From the NCBI GenBank assembly GCA_001657325.1, contig LWRO01000001.1, positions 124,001 through 188,000 of the forward strand: DNA of 64,000 nucleotides, in the 5' to 3' direction. The notes beneath the pieces were generated by a model, which was given only the letters and a program-made list of their open reading frames with translations, made no database searches and was not told the origin of the DNA. This stretch comes from Geitlerinema sp. BBD 1991-9. Its GTDB lineage: Bacteria; Cyanobacteriota; Cyanobacteriia; Cyanobacteriales; Geitlerinemataceae. Each line of letters starts with the position of its first letter. Positions within the stretch are counted from its first letter, which is position 1. Positions 18,901 through 26,778 of this stretch are shown piece after piece. A program made the position numbers and the translations under genes.

Positions 18901-19199
18901 TTGGTGAGAAACTCAAAGAGGGGTCGATCCTCAAAGATGCAATCATCGAAGCGGGAGCCGTGCGTTTCCGTCCGATTCTCCTCACCAGCGTAACGACCAT
19001 GCTCGGGACGCTGTCGATTCTCAGCGATCCGGTGTGGTCGGGGTTAGCCTGGACGCTCTTGTGCGGGATGTTGACTTCTTCGGCGTTGACGCTGTTCGTG
19101 ATTCCGCTGTTGTATTACGGCGACCAATCGAGAAGTCTTCCGAAAGAGATGGTGGTCGCGACGGATGTTGCCATGACCGAGGAATCGTCGATGGTGTAA
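15945..19199 (+). CDS. RND-family efflux transporter permease
   Basis: A 1084-residue inner-membrane proton-driven exporter of the AcrB/HAE superfamily. TM1 lies near residues 25-48, a large periplasmic porter domain follows, then TM2-6 with the proton-relay pattern LVDDAIAATENIHRR in TM4. A second porter domain and TM7-12 follow, ending LFVIPLLYYG. The duplicated layout and length are normal for RND pumps. The usual membrane-fusion partner and outer-membrane channel genes are not adjacent, so the complex must be completed from elsewhere. The substrate is unknown. The promoter carries a perfect palindrome, so expression is probably de-repressed by a ligand or stress. Transcription ends at a strong terminator at 19245. 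Confidence 0.9.
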   Translation: MSEIPDAAPKRNIVGQITAYFINSQVTLLVIAALIVFGLAAAFFTPKEENPQIVVPGADVFLQYPGAPAEVVEQTVTLPIETKIRELTGVEYVYSTSQNSQAKVTVQFFVGQDWEDSLFKLQNHLYNWQDVLPTGVTYLVKPLIIDDVPIVTLTVTGADYDDNQLRRVGERLLEDLRSIPNTGNLTISGGQPRAIRIDLDPNKLASYRLSPASIAQRLQGENVQLPAGDVSVGADRLFIEGGSLFQSVEDIQNVIVGYTGTEEGTPIYLRDVATVRDDYDERVTFSRIQYREDWDIRDPYPNTKAHPERDFVNQHAITIGIAKKEGTNAVTVAKQIFKRVDELRADLPPGVEIAVSRNDGRTAARAVGDLYTSLFQAIGVVVLLLVIFLGWREASIVAFVIPLTLGGTLLVGWIAGQTINRITLFALILALGTLVDDAIAATENIHRRLEMRPGMNFQEKTEEAIAALNELGAPIILSTITVILAFIPMRFVTGMMGPYMGPMPFNLPVAMAISTTLAMTVTPYLGLRLIKIKPHKPGDSRNVTDTKIYKWYRSVMEPLLDSATRRRFVIFVIIGMLLATFVLPLTQAVKFRMLPKADKDRFLIQLDMPLGTELVETDRVAREMEAVLTQDPEVVQFETYSGIGAPVDFNGLLRGNTDRAGEHFADIRVHLTNKDARKIDSEGIVFRLRPLLAEIAGQNNAVVKLVEDPPGPPVRSTMLAEIYGPDYDKLRNLAKEVRQVFAETKEVVDIDDSAKNPIPQMRLIVDRAKVNQAGLTTQEIAQTLNMAIAGANVSTLQVPGELNPVAIEVRFAYSDRQSVDDLNRIQIPTSNGNLVPLTELVSFEPSIVDLPIFHKDQKQVTYVMGEMGDRSSVYAVIDQLIYFLRHPLPKGYYIKWDGEWKLTLDVFRDLGLAMLVAVMLIYLILVGQFSSFKIPLIMLGSIPLALIGILIGFSLNGVYFSATAMIGVIALAGIVVRNAIVLLEFVGEKLKEGSILKDAIIEAGAVRFRPILLTSVTTMLGTLSILSDPVWSGLAWTLLCGMLTSSALTLFVIPLLYYGDQSRSLPKEMVVATDVAMTEESSMV

Positions 19200-19244
19200 C
19201 GTCTCGATCGTTTCAGAATCGTTTCAAGCAATTTGAAAAATCGG

Positions 19245-19283
19245 AGAGTGTAGAGTGGCCGCCGTTCGCTCTACACTCTTTTT
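19245..19283 (+). terminator. Rho-independent terminator of the RND pump
   Basis: Perfect 11-base arms AGAGTGTAGAG and CTCTACACTCT, 13-base loop, followed directly by TTTT. Good intrinsic terminator 45 bases after the pump stop codon. Confidence 0.85.
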
Positions 19284-19339
19284 GATGGTTGGGCGATCGT
19301 ACTTACGAAAGACCAGTCAACAGCGCGATGCCTAAATGG

Positions 19340-19383
19340 TTCCCAAGAATTGGGCAGCCAATTCCCAAGAATTGGGCAGCCAA
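19340..19383. repeat. Two perfect 22-base tandem repeats with an internal hairpin
   Basis: TTCCCAAGAATTGGGCAGCCAA occurs twice back to back, and a third partial copy starts directly after. Each unit contains CCCAA-GAA-TTGGG, so it can form a short hairpin. It lies in the 380-base gap between the RND pump and the cytochrome gene, where I see no protein-coding gene. Confidence 0.8.
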
Positions 19384-19582
19384 TTCCCACTAAAATTCCA
19401 CAGCTGATAATTTCGATTTTACTGTGGAACCACAAGTTTGAAGAACATAAGATACGTCAACGAACCGATAGGGGAGCTGGTCGAAAATGTCGATCGCGAG
19501 AGGGAGTGGCGATCTCCAAAACCCGGTATTTTAAAAACGGGAGATTGCTTTCCCATTCAGTCATCCACCTCCCTCAACAACG

Positions 19583-20176
19583 ATGTCTCCTCCCCGTCTC
19601 TATCAGCCTTCCCTGTTGCGCTTCCTCCATGGTGTTAACGCCCTCGTCGTCGTTCTCGCCCTGGTCAGTTCCTTTTGGGTCTATAACCTTTACGACGGGC
19701 GCTTAATTCAACTGCCCCTCCCCCAAACTCCCGATATTATCGGCATTCACGGTACCTTCGGCGTTGGCTTGTTAGTGGTGTTTCCCCTGTTTGCCCTATA
19801 CAGCTTCCATCTCGGGCAAAACCGTTTGATTGGGGCGAATACCCTCCACCAACTCCAACAGATCGATCGCCCTTCGGGACGATACGCCTTCCTCCGTCTC
19901 GTCAATACCATCATGCTTTTAGCAGCTACTTTCGCCCTCGCCACCGGGCGCATGATGAAAGAAGAATGGCTACCAGCGGGAAATTTAAACGAAATTTGGT
20001 ACGGGCTGCATCTGTGGGCGTGGGTGGTGATGGCGATCGCGTTAGGCCTTCACCTCTTTGCCGTGTGGCGGGCTGGTGGCACGGTACTACTGAGATCGAT
20101 CCTCTCCTGGCAAACTCGCAAAAACGACACCCCTCGCCAATGGTGGCAACAGGTTCAATCGATTTGGAAACCTTGA
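19583..20176 (+). CDS. Cytochrome b-like integral membrane protein
   Basis: A 197-residue protein with about four to five hydrophobic helices. Histidines sit in helix contexts that suggest b-heme ligation: RFLHGVNAL, IIGIHGTFG, WYGLHLWAW and LGLHLFAVW. This resembles the cytochrome b561/Ni-Fe hydrogenase b-subunit superfamily. It would move electrons across or within the membrane; donor and acceptor are unknown. It is followed four bases later by a 49-residue single-helix protein, so the two form a transcription unit. Confidence 0.75.
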   Translation: MSPPRLYQPSLLRFLHGVNALVVVLALVSSFWVYNLYDGRLIQLPLPQTPDIIGIHGTFGVGLLVVFPLFALYSFHLGQNRLIGANTLHQLQQIDRPSGRYAFLRLVNTIMLLAATFALATGRMMKEEWLPAGNLNEIWYGLHLWAWVVMAIALGLHLFAVWRAGGTVLLRSILSWQTRKNDTPRQWWQQVQSIWKP

Positions 20177-20180
20177 ATTC

Positions 20181-20330
20181 ATGAAAAACCGTCATTCTCG
20201 CCTGCTGGCGATCGTTGAAATTTTCGTGTTGGGCGGCATTCTCTTCGCTGCGATCGCGCCGTTGTTTTCAATGGAAGAAGGAGAACACCATCCAAGTCAA
20301 ACCGTCTCGATCGATAAAGCCTCAACTTAA
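20181..20330 (+). CDS. Small single-helix membrane protein next to cytochrome b-like gene
   Basis: Encodes 49 residues: a basic start (MKNRHSR), one hydrophobic helix of about 20 residues, then a short acidic/His tail (MEEGEHH). It begins four bases after the cytochrome stop codon, in the same direction, which suggests a small partner subunit. No family is recognised. Confidence 0.5.
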   Translation: MKNRHSRLLAIVEIFVLGGILFAAIAPLFSMEEGEHHPSQTVSIDKAST

Positions 20331-20365
20331 ATTTCAGAGGTAGAAGTATTCAAACCACTGGGGTC

Positions 20366-21613
20366 TCATCCGTCGCTCACGTCGGTCACCCGCCAACTCA
20401 GTTTTAAATTCACCCAGAAATTCCAAAATGTAACCAAGGCAATTGCGATTAATTTTGCCACATACTCGTTCGCCCCTAGCAGGTTAAATAGTAGGTTGAC
20501 GATCGAGACATTCAGCACCAACCCAGCCAGACAGACGAAATTGAATTTCAAAAAACGCTTGAACCACTTACGCCATCCCCGCTGGCGGCGGGATAAATCG
20601 GCAAACGTCCATCGATCGTTCCACAAAAAATTATTGAAAATCGCCACCTCCGCCGATAGTATGGCAGCGCGCGTCAGTCCCCATCCCAAGCCGTCTCGTA
20701 ACAGGTAAAACACCGCCATATCGACGAAAACGCCGCTCAATCCCACCATTCCGAAGCGCAGAAAGCGGGCGAGGGGAAACAGCGTGACGCGCAATCTCAG
20801 GAGGTGGTGCAAGTATTCGAGATACTGCTTCCAGGTCACTTTACTTTCCCCTTCGTTGCGCTCTTGGAACACGTAACCGACTTCGCCAATCCAACGAATA
20901 TCGCCGCGTCCGAGAACTTCAATGAGAATTTTGTAACCAACTGGATCGAGCGCTTTTCCAGCGATCGCTTCCCGTCGCACCATAAAAAATCCACTCATGG
21001 GATCGGAAACGCGCCCCACAACACCGGGAAGAATGGCTAAACCGAGGAGTTGCGCCCCCCGCGAGAGAAACCGTCGCGCCAAACTCCAATCGCTGACGCC
21101 ACCCCCCTCAACGTGGCGACTGGCGACGGCGAGATCGGCGCCGCGATCGATCTCCAACCAAAGACTCGTCACAACTTCGGGAGGGTGTTGTAAGTCTGCA
21201 TCGATAACGCCCAAAATTTCCCCTCGCGACGCTTGCCATCCCCGAATAACAGCTGTTGAGAGTCCCCGTTCGTCGCAACGGCGGATCGATCGAAGTTGAG
21301 GATAGGTTTCGGCGAGGATGTCTGCCAATTCCCAGGTGCGATCGGGGCTATCGTCATCGACGACGATTAACTCGTAATCGTTGGGAACGACTCGATCGAG
21401 AAGTTGCATCAGTCGATCGACCAGTTGATGAAGGTTGCGGCGTTCGTTGTACGTCGGCACGATCAACGAGAGCTTCAGGGGGCGATCGGAGGCTGTACCT
21501 TCATGGGGGTAAATCCGCAAACCTCGATTGAGAATGGCGGGAAGAGTCTCGATCGGCGCAATCTTGGGTTGAGACATTCGGGTGCGAGTTTGGGAAAGCA
21601 CGGATACAACCAT
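20366..21613 (-). CDS. GT2 dolichyl-phosphate-mannose synthase-like glycosyltransferase fused to GtrA
   Basis: A 415-residue protein in two parts. Residues about 47-280 form a family 2 glycosyltransferase with SLIVPTYNERRNL, the DDDSPD nucleotide-binding motif and IDADLQHPP metal motif. Residues about 290-405 form a GtrA-like domain with four hydrophobic helices (RFGMVGLSGVFVDM, NFLWNDRWTF). DPM1-GtrA fusions move a sugar onto a polyprenyl phosphate and may flip it, feeding cell-wall or exopolysaccharide glycosylation. The start is not certain; a second Met lies at codon 13. It is divergent from the exopolysaccharide cluster, which it may serve. Confidence 0.85.
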   Translation of the reverse strand: MVVSVLSQTRTRMSQPKIAPIETLPAILNRGLRIYPHEGTASDRPLKLSLIVPTYNERRNLHQLVDRLMQLLDRVVPNDYELIVVDDDSPDRTWELADILAETYPQLRSIRRCDERGLSTAVIRGWQASRGEILGVIDADLQHPPEVVTSLWLEIDRGADLAVASRHVEGGGVSDWSLARRFLSRGAQLLGLAILPGVVGRVSDPMSGFFMVRREAIAGKALDPVGYKILIEVLGRGDIRWIGEVGYVFQERNEGESKVTWKQYLEYLHHLLRLRVTLFPLARFLRFGMVGLSGVFVDMAVFYLLRDGLGWGLTRAAILSAEVAIFNNFLWNDRWTFADLSRRQRGWRKWFKRFLKFNFVCLAGLVLNVSIVNLLFNLLGANEYVAKLIAIALVTFWNFWVNLKLSWRVTDVSDG

Positions 21614-21997
21614 ACCAAACCCAGCTCTTTATCGAACCGGAGAATGCTTGAATCTGGCAGTTGATTCAGAAGGCGAGCTATATTGGAGGCGATTCATGCG
21701 GGTCGGTCTGAGTACGCTGGAACCTCGATCGTTGGATGTCTTCTCAGTTCGATCGAAGAGGGCGTTTTAGTCGAGCCATACTTCAAACGTCCGACCGCCA
21801 GTTGCTTGCACTCAGAACAATATCGAGAAACCTCTCGATCGTGAAAAGCGCGAGTGAGAGTGAGTAACTGAACGTGATGAAATCGCGTCGTCGCTGAAGA
21901 CGCTCTAGGAATGGTGTCGAGATCGGGGTGTCCTTCCATCCCCTAGAGGAAGGGATGAGGAGGTCTTGAAGAACGAGTACAATTTTCAATTCGGACC
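21614..21997. other. Divergent intergenic region before the polysaccharide cluster
   Basis: No gene is supported. CCTTCC (21932-21937) and GGAAGG (21948-21953) can form a short stem before the hpsL-like gene. A GAGGAGG-like sequence at about 21957-21963 is too far from the ATG at 21998 to be its ribosome site. Confidence 0.4.
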
Positions 21998-23677
21998 ATG
22001 CCGAGAAAGAAAGCCAAGAAAAAGCCCAAGAAAAAAGATCGCTCTCAACCCAAACCTAACGAACCCGTTCTCAGCAAAAAAGAACTCGCCCAAAAAAAAC
22101 GTCAATCAGCCAAGCAACGAAAAGAATTCACACAAACTCTCGTCAGTGCTGGCAGTGTTGGGTTAATTATCGGTATTGCACTATTCTTCGCGAAGGACGA
22201 AAAACTCGCCCTAGCTGGTGGTGGTGGAATATTTGTAATGACCCTGTCTTATAAATATCCGATTCTTGCTCTGTGGCTTTTTATCATGTATATGCCCTTT
22301 GCCGGAACCGTGACCTATTGGATTGCTGGAGGAAATGCTATCTTTCAACTTGCAAAAGATGGATTTGCTTTTCCTGCCATGATAGCAATTTGGCAACAAC
22401 TCAAAAAGAAAAGAAAACCATTTATTGTTCCCAAAAGCCTAAAAATTCCGTTGAGTATCTTATTGGGATTGTTGCTAGTCACACTACTCGCCGTAAACGC
22501 CGACCTTCAATTTTCAGGAGAAGTTGAAGGGCAGCCAATTGCAATGGGCTTACTCGGGTTGAAAGTCTTTATTGGCTATCTTCCTCTCATCACCTGCACG
22601 TATTACTTAATCAAAGGTAAGCGTGAATTTCTTTGGTTCACACGGCTACACGTTATCTTGGCGATTATTTGCTGTTTTCTCGGGTTCGTACAATATTTCA
22701 TGCTATCCAGTGGCATCTGTGAGGGAACCGATCACCTCATCGGAGATGACTTGTTTAAAGCGACACTCGATGCGAAATGCTTGGTGGGAGGCTCCTTGGT
22801 ATTTAGCCCCTCTCAGAATATGATTCGTCTGCCCGGAACGTTTGTTGCGCCTTGGCAGTGGGCATGGTTTCTCATTGGAAACTCGTTTTTTACCTTTGCT
22901 TCTGCATTTAGCGACCCTTCTCTAATCTGGCAGCTTATTAGTTTTCTAGGAATGGCATTAGTTTTTGTAAATTCCGTGATTTCGGGTCAGCGAATTGCGC
23001 TTTTTTTGGTTCCCGTCATTACAATTTTACTGTTGATTCTCACGGGTCAACTTTCTAAGCCACAGCGATTTATTCCAATTGTCGGTGGGATTGGCTTTCT
23101 GATTTTAATGAGCTTTATTTTGTTTCCTGATGTCGTTCAAGAACGTATCGATAGTGCGATCGATCGATGGAATGCTTCACCTCCAACTGAATTTATTGCA
23201 GAGCAAGCTGAATTTACCTCAAAAGGACAAGAGGGATTTTTAGGAAACGGACTCGGGCGTGCGACAAACTCCGCTCGTATGTTTGGTAAAACAAAATTGA
23301 TCGAAACGTACTACCCGAAACTTTTATATGAAATTGGCCCCCTTGGAGTCTTCGGCTTCTTGGGAGTGGTGACGACGCTAACTGTGACGACGTTTAAAAT
23401 TTGGCGTTCTTTAAAAGAAAAACATTTGCGAAGTTACGCCGCTTGTTTTTGGGTTTTTATCTTTTTTATCAGCTATCAAACCTACTACTATCCGCTCGAT
23501 GTCGATCCCGTTGCAGTATATTACTGGATGGTTGTAGGCGTCACCTTGAGGCTTCCCGACATCGAAAAACAGGAATTCGAGCGACTGGCGGCATTAGGGG
23601 AAGATCTGGAGGACGATCCGAAAAAGAAAAAGAAACAGCAACAGAAAACATCTCGAAAATCAACGGCTACAATCTGA
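21998..23677 (+). CDS. hpsL: HpsL-like hormogonium polysaccharide polymerase/export membrane protein
   Basis: A 559-residue polytopic membrane protein. A strongly basic Lys-rich N-terminus (about 1-45) precedes about ten or more hydrophobic helices; the segment YMPFAGTVTYWIAGGNA (about residues 92-108) is the part I recognise from the cyanobacterial HpsL group. A GNGLGRATN loop and following helices recall O-antigen ligase/polymerase (Wzy-like) proteins. The C-terminus is Lys-rich and cytoplasmic. Two glycosyltransferases follow closely, supporting a role in making an exported polysaccharide needed for gliding. The gene is more AT-rich than its neighbours. The HpsL assignment is from memory of family sequence, not a search. 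Confidence 0.7.
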   Translation: MPRKKAKKKPKKKDRSQPKPNEPVLSKKELAQKKRQSAKQRKEFTQTLVSAGSVGLIIGIALFFAKDEKLALAGGGGIFVMTLSYKYPILALWLFIMYMPFAGTVTYWIAGGNAIFQLAKDGFAFPAMIAIWQQLKKKRKPFIVPKSLKIPLSILLGLLLVTLLAVNADLQFSGEVEGQPIAMGLLGLKVFIGYLPLITCTYYLIKGKREFLWFTRLHVILAIICCFLGFVQYFMLSSGICEGTDHLIGDDLFKATLDAKCLVGGSLVFSPSQNMIRLPGTFVAPWQWAWFLIGNSFFTFASAFSDPSLIWQLISFLGMALVFVNSVISGQRIALFLVPVITILLLILTGQLSKPQRFIPIVGGIGFLILMSFILFPDVVQERIDSAIDRWNASPPTEFIAEQAEFTSKGQEGFLGNGLGRATNSARMFGKTKLIETYYPKLLYEIGPLGVFGFLGVVTTLTVTTFKIWRSLKEKHLRSYAACFWVFIFFISYQTYYYPLDVDPVAVYYWMVVGVTLRLPDIEKQEFERLAALGEDLEDDPKKKKKQQQKTSRKSTATI

Positions 23678-23717
23678 TGTGTGCTGGTCATTCTCAATGA
23701 ATTAGGAGCGGTTAACT

Positions 23718-24731
23718 GTGAGCCTGCCTTCGATTTCCGTTGTCATTCCCACCTATCGCCGCGAAGTTGCACTGCGGGACACGATCGCGGACGTTCTCAA
23801 ACAGGACTATCCCGATTTTGAGACGATTGTGGTCGATCAAACTCAAGATCACGAACCGGAAACTGAAACGTACTTGAAAGAACTCGCAGATGCTGGAAAA
23901 ATTCAGTGGTATCGCGTGGATTGGGCGAGTCTTCCAGGGGCGCGGAACTATGCGGTTCGGCGTTCGTCAGGCAACGTTATCGTGTTTATTGACGACGACG
24001 TTCAACTCGAACCGACTTATTTACAAACTCACGCCAGAAATTACATCGATCGACCTGAAATTGGTGCGGTTGCCGGACGAGTGTTCGATCGAATGAAACT
24101 CGCGGATTCTGGAGGCGCACTCAAAATCGAACAGTTACCCCCAGAAGCGATGGATCCTGGTATTGCTTGGTACTACATCGATCTCGTTCACACCGTCAAA
24201 CCGCAACAAGTTCTCTCGGCGCGGGGTTGTAATATGTCCTATCGTCGTGAGGTTTTTGAAAAGTTTGGTTTGCAATTTGACGAACGATATCGAGGAAGTG
24301 CAGTTCGGGAAGAATCCGATTTCTGTTTGCGCTTTCGGAAAACCGGCTATCAAATTTGGTACGATCCCCAAGCTTCGTTAATTCACTTAGGGGAAGAAAC
24401 GGGTGGCTGTCACGATATCAGTACGAAATCAGTTCAGTATCAAGTCACCTTTTATCACAATCACTTTTTTATGGGGTTGCACAATCTGACGTTCGGCCAG
24501 TGCGTGCGATTTTTTGCGAAACTCTTCGACTGTCACGTTTTGGGTCATCCACCTTGTAATAAAAGTGGTTCGCCGATCAAAGTGGTCGTGCGGTTTGGTT
24601 TTTATTCAATGGGGTTTCTAAAAGCCTTCAAAACATGGATTCAATCCCTTTGGGACGACGGACAAGTTTACAGCCGAAAAGACGAGTTGTCTCGAACTTT
24701 CACAAACGTCTCCCATCAGCCTCAATCGTAA
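23718..24731 (+). CDS. Family 2 glycosyltransferase of the hps-like cluster
   Basis: 337 residues, inverting GT-A fold. Motifs: SVVIPTYRREVALRD at the start, VIVFIDDDVQLEP with the metal-binding DDD (about residues 92-97), GCNMSYRREVFEKFG and the acidic EESDFCLRF. GTG at 23718 is the start, eight bases after a TAGGAG ribosome site. It lies 40 bases after the HpsL-like gene and 26 bases before the next transferase, as expected for an operon. In position and type it is likely the hpsN equivalent. Confidence 0.85.
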   Translation: MSLPSISVVIPTYRREVALRDTIADVLKQDYPDFETIVVDQTQDHEPETETYLKELADAGKIQWYRVDWASLPGARNYAVRRSSGNVIVFIDDDVQLEPTYLQTHARNYIDRPEIGAVAGRVFDRMKLADSGGALKIEQLPPEAMDPGIAWYYIDLVHTVKPQQVLSARGCNMSYRREVFEKFGLQFDERYRGSAVREESDFCLRFRKTGYQIWYDPQASLIHLGEETGGCHDISTKSVQYQVTFYHNHFFMGLHNLTFGQCVRFFAKLFDCHVLGHPPCNKSGSPIKVVVRFGFYSMGFLKAFKTWIQSLWDDGQVYSRKDELSRTFTNVSHQPQS

Positions 24732-24757
24732 ATCGTAGATCGTAAACGGCCAATCCC

Positions 24758-25927
24758 ATGAGAATTGTTGTTGCCAGTCATACCTATATTGTCGATCTCA
24801 ATCGGGAAAAACTTCGGGAACTTGCCAAACTCGAACCTGACATTGAAGTGACTGTGGTGGTTCCCAAACGTTGGAAACCGGGAGGCGTACAAAATCGCGT
24901 TGTGGAAAGTCAAGCGGTGAATGAAGGATCGTTTCGTGTGGTTCCCGTATCAAATTTCAGCCAAAACCAGCAAGGATTGTTGACGTTTGGTTGGGATTTA
25001 GTGGGATTGCTGCGAAAGTTTCGCCCTCACGTGATTCAAGTAGAACAAGGTGCGAAAGGCTTAGCTTACGCACAAACCATTACACTCAATAAGCTGTTGG
25101 GATTGAAGGCGAAAAACGTCTTTTTCACGTGGTGGAACATTCCCTACACGCTGAAATTTCCCGTATCGCTATTAGAAGCGTACAACCTCAGTCATACAGA
25201 CGGTATTATTGCGGGAAATCAAGATGGTGCAGACATTTTGCGCGATCGAGGATACAAAGGCCCGATGACCGTGCTTCCTCAATTGGGTGTAGACGAAGCG
25301 TTATTTCGCCCGCAAGACGTGTCAGATTTACGTCAGAAACTCGGCATCGAACCGACTGATTTCGTCGTGGGATTTGTCGGGCGATTTGTCGAAGAAAAAG
25401 GATTGATGACATTATGTCGGGCGTTGGAGGGGTTGCCCGATCGATCTTGGAAATGGCTGCTTCTCGGACGGGGGCCGCTGAAAGAATCGATCGAATCCTG
25501 GGTGAAAAGCAATGGATTTGAGGATCGAGTGATTTTTGTTGAAAGCGTACCGCACGACGAAGTCTATCGCTATATCAATCTTCTCAGCACCTTGGTTTTA
25601 CCCTCGGAAACCACTTACAAATTCAAAACACTTTCATCGGTCGGTTGGAAGGAACAGTTCGGACACGTTCTCATCGAAGCGATGGCGTGTCGCGTTCCCC
25701 TCATCGGTTCTAACTCTGGCGAGATTCCTTACGTGATTGACGAGGCAGGCTTGGTATTTCCTGAAGGAAACGTAGAGAAGTTACAAGAGTGCTTACTGGC
25801 GTTGATGGACGATCTCGAGTTGGCGAAAGACAAAGCACAACAGGGGTTCGATCGAGCCATGAAACGCTATACCAATCGTGCCATCGCTCGACAACAATTA
25901 GACTTTTTCAAACAAATTATCGGCTGA
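24758..25927 (+). CDS. Family 4 glycosyltransferase of the hps-like cluster
   Basis: 389 residues, GT-B fold. The C-terminal half contains VGFVGRFVEEKG (about residue 205), LLGRGPL, the HVLIEAMACRVPLIGS donor-site block with the EX7E motif, and SGEIPYVI. It probably adds a sugar during assembly of the exopolysaccharide made with the two preceding genes, and is likely the hpsO equivalent. The ATG at 24758 follows the previous gene by 26 bases. Confidence 0.85.
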   Translation: MRIVVASHTYIVDLNREKLRELAKLEPDIEVTVVVPKRWKPGGVQNRVVESQAVNEGSFRVVPVSNFSQNQQGLLTFGWDLVGLLRKFRPHVIQVEQGAKGLAYAQTITLNKLLGLKAKNVFFTWWNIPYTLKFPVSLLEAYNLSHTDGIIAGNQDGADILRDRGYKGPMTVLPQLGVDEALFRPQDVSDLRQKLGIEPTDFVVGFVGRFVEEKGLMTLCRALEGLPDRSWKWLLLGRGPLKESIESWVKSNGFEDRVIFVESVPHDEVYRYINLLSTLVLPSETTYKFKTLSSVGWKEQFGHVLIEAMACRVPLIGSNSGEIPYVIDEAGLVFPEGNVEKLQECLLALMDDLELAKDKAQQGFDRAMKRYTNRAIARQQLDFFKQIIG

Positions 25928-25981
25928 ACAGATCGGCTCAAACCTCGTACAATCGTTAATCGTAACGCTGCGAAGGTTTTC

Positions 25982-26695
25982 ATGACTGAGATTCGATCGG
26001 GCGACGCATCGCTTGCGCAAACGAACGTGCTGTTTATTGCGGGAACGGATACGGATGCAGGAAAAACGGTGTTGACCGCTGCTCTCATCGCCTATTGGCA
26101 AAAATATCATCACGATCGACGATTGGGTTTGATGAAACCCTTGCAATCGGGAACGGGCGATCGAGAATTTTATACGGAACTGTTCGACCTCGACCAAACC
26201 CCGGAATCCATCACGCCGCAATATTTCCAAGCCCCCCTCGCCCCACCCCTCGCGGCGGAAAAAGAGGGACGATCGATCGATCTCGGACTCGTTTGGCGCG
26301 AATTTACGCAACTCAAACAACAGCGAGATTTCCTGTTCGTGGAATCCCTCGGCGGCTTGGGTTCCCCCGTCACCCGAGAACTAACTGTCGCAGATTTAGC
26401 CAGAGATTGGCAGTTACCGACAGTTTTAGTGGTTCCGGTAAAGTTGGGGGCGATTTCTCACACTGTGGCGAACGTGGCTTTGGCACGTCAAATGAAGGTG
26501 AATTTAGTCGGAATTGTTCTGAATTGCATCCAACCGCGAACGGATGAGGACATTGCAAATTGGACACCAGCGGATTTGATAGAATCGCTCACTCAGGTTT
26601 CCGTTCTGGGCTGCCTTCCCTATTTAGAGAATCTCAAAGATACAGAAAAACTGGCAGCGATCGCCGCCAGCTTGGATTTAGAGCAGTTGTTTTGA
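25982..26695 (+). CDS. bioD: Dethiobiotin synthetase BioD
   Basis: An ATP-dependent carboxylase that closes the ureido ring of dethiobiotin from 7,8-diaminopelargonate, the penultimate step of biotin synthesis. At 237 residues it has normal length. The P-loop is FIAGTDTDAGKTVLTAAL (about residues 17-34), followed by MKPLQSG, and VVPVKLGAISHT is in the MinD/BioD-type nucleotide-binding core. No other bio gene is adjacent. It starts at ATG 25982, 54 bases after the glycosyltransferase. Confidence 0.92.
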   Translation: MTEIRSGDASLAQTNVLFIAGTDTDAGKTVLTAALIAYWQKYHHDRRLGLMKPLQSGTGDREFYTELFDLDQTPESITPQYFQAPLAPPLAAEKEGRSIDLGLVWREFTQLKQQRDFLFVESLGGLGSPVTRELTVADLARDWQLPTVLVVPVKLGAISHTVANVALARQMKVNLVGIVLNCIQPRTDEDIANWTPADLIESLTQVSVLGCLPYLENLKDTEKLAAIAASLDLEQLF

Positions 26696-26778
26696 GATAA
26701 CGAAACGATCGGGTGCATGGGATGAGGACGATCGAAAACCAAGACGTCACCCCATCACCTCACCTCCCGATCGCCTCA

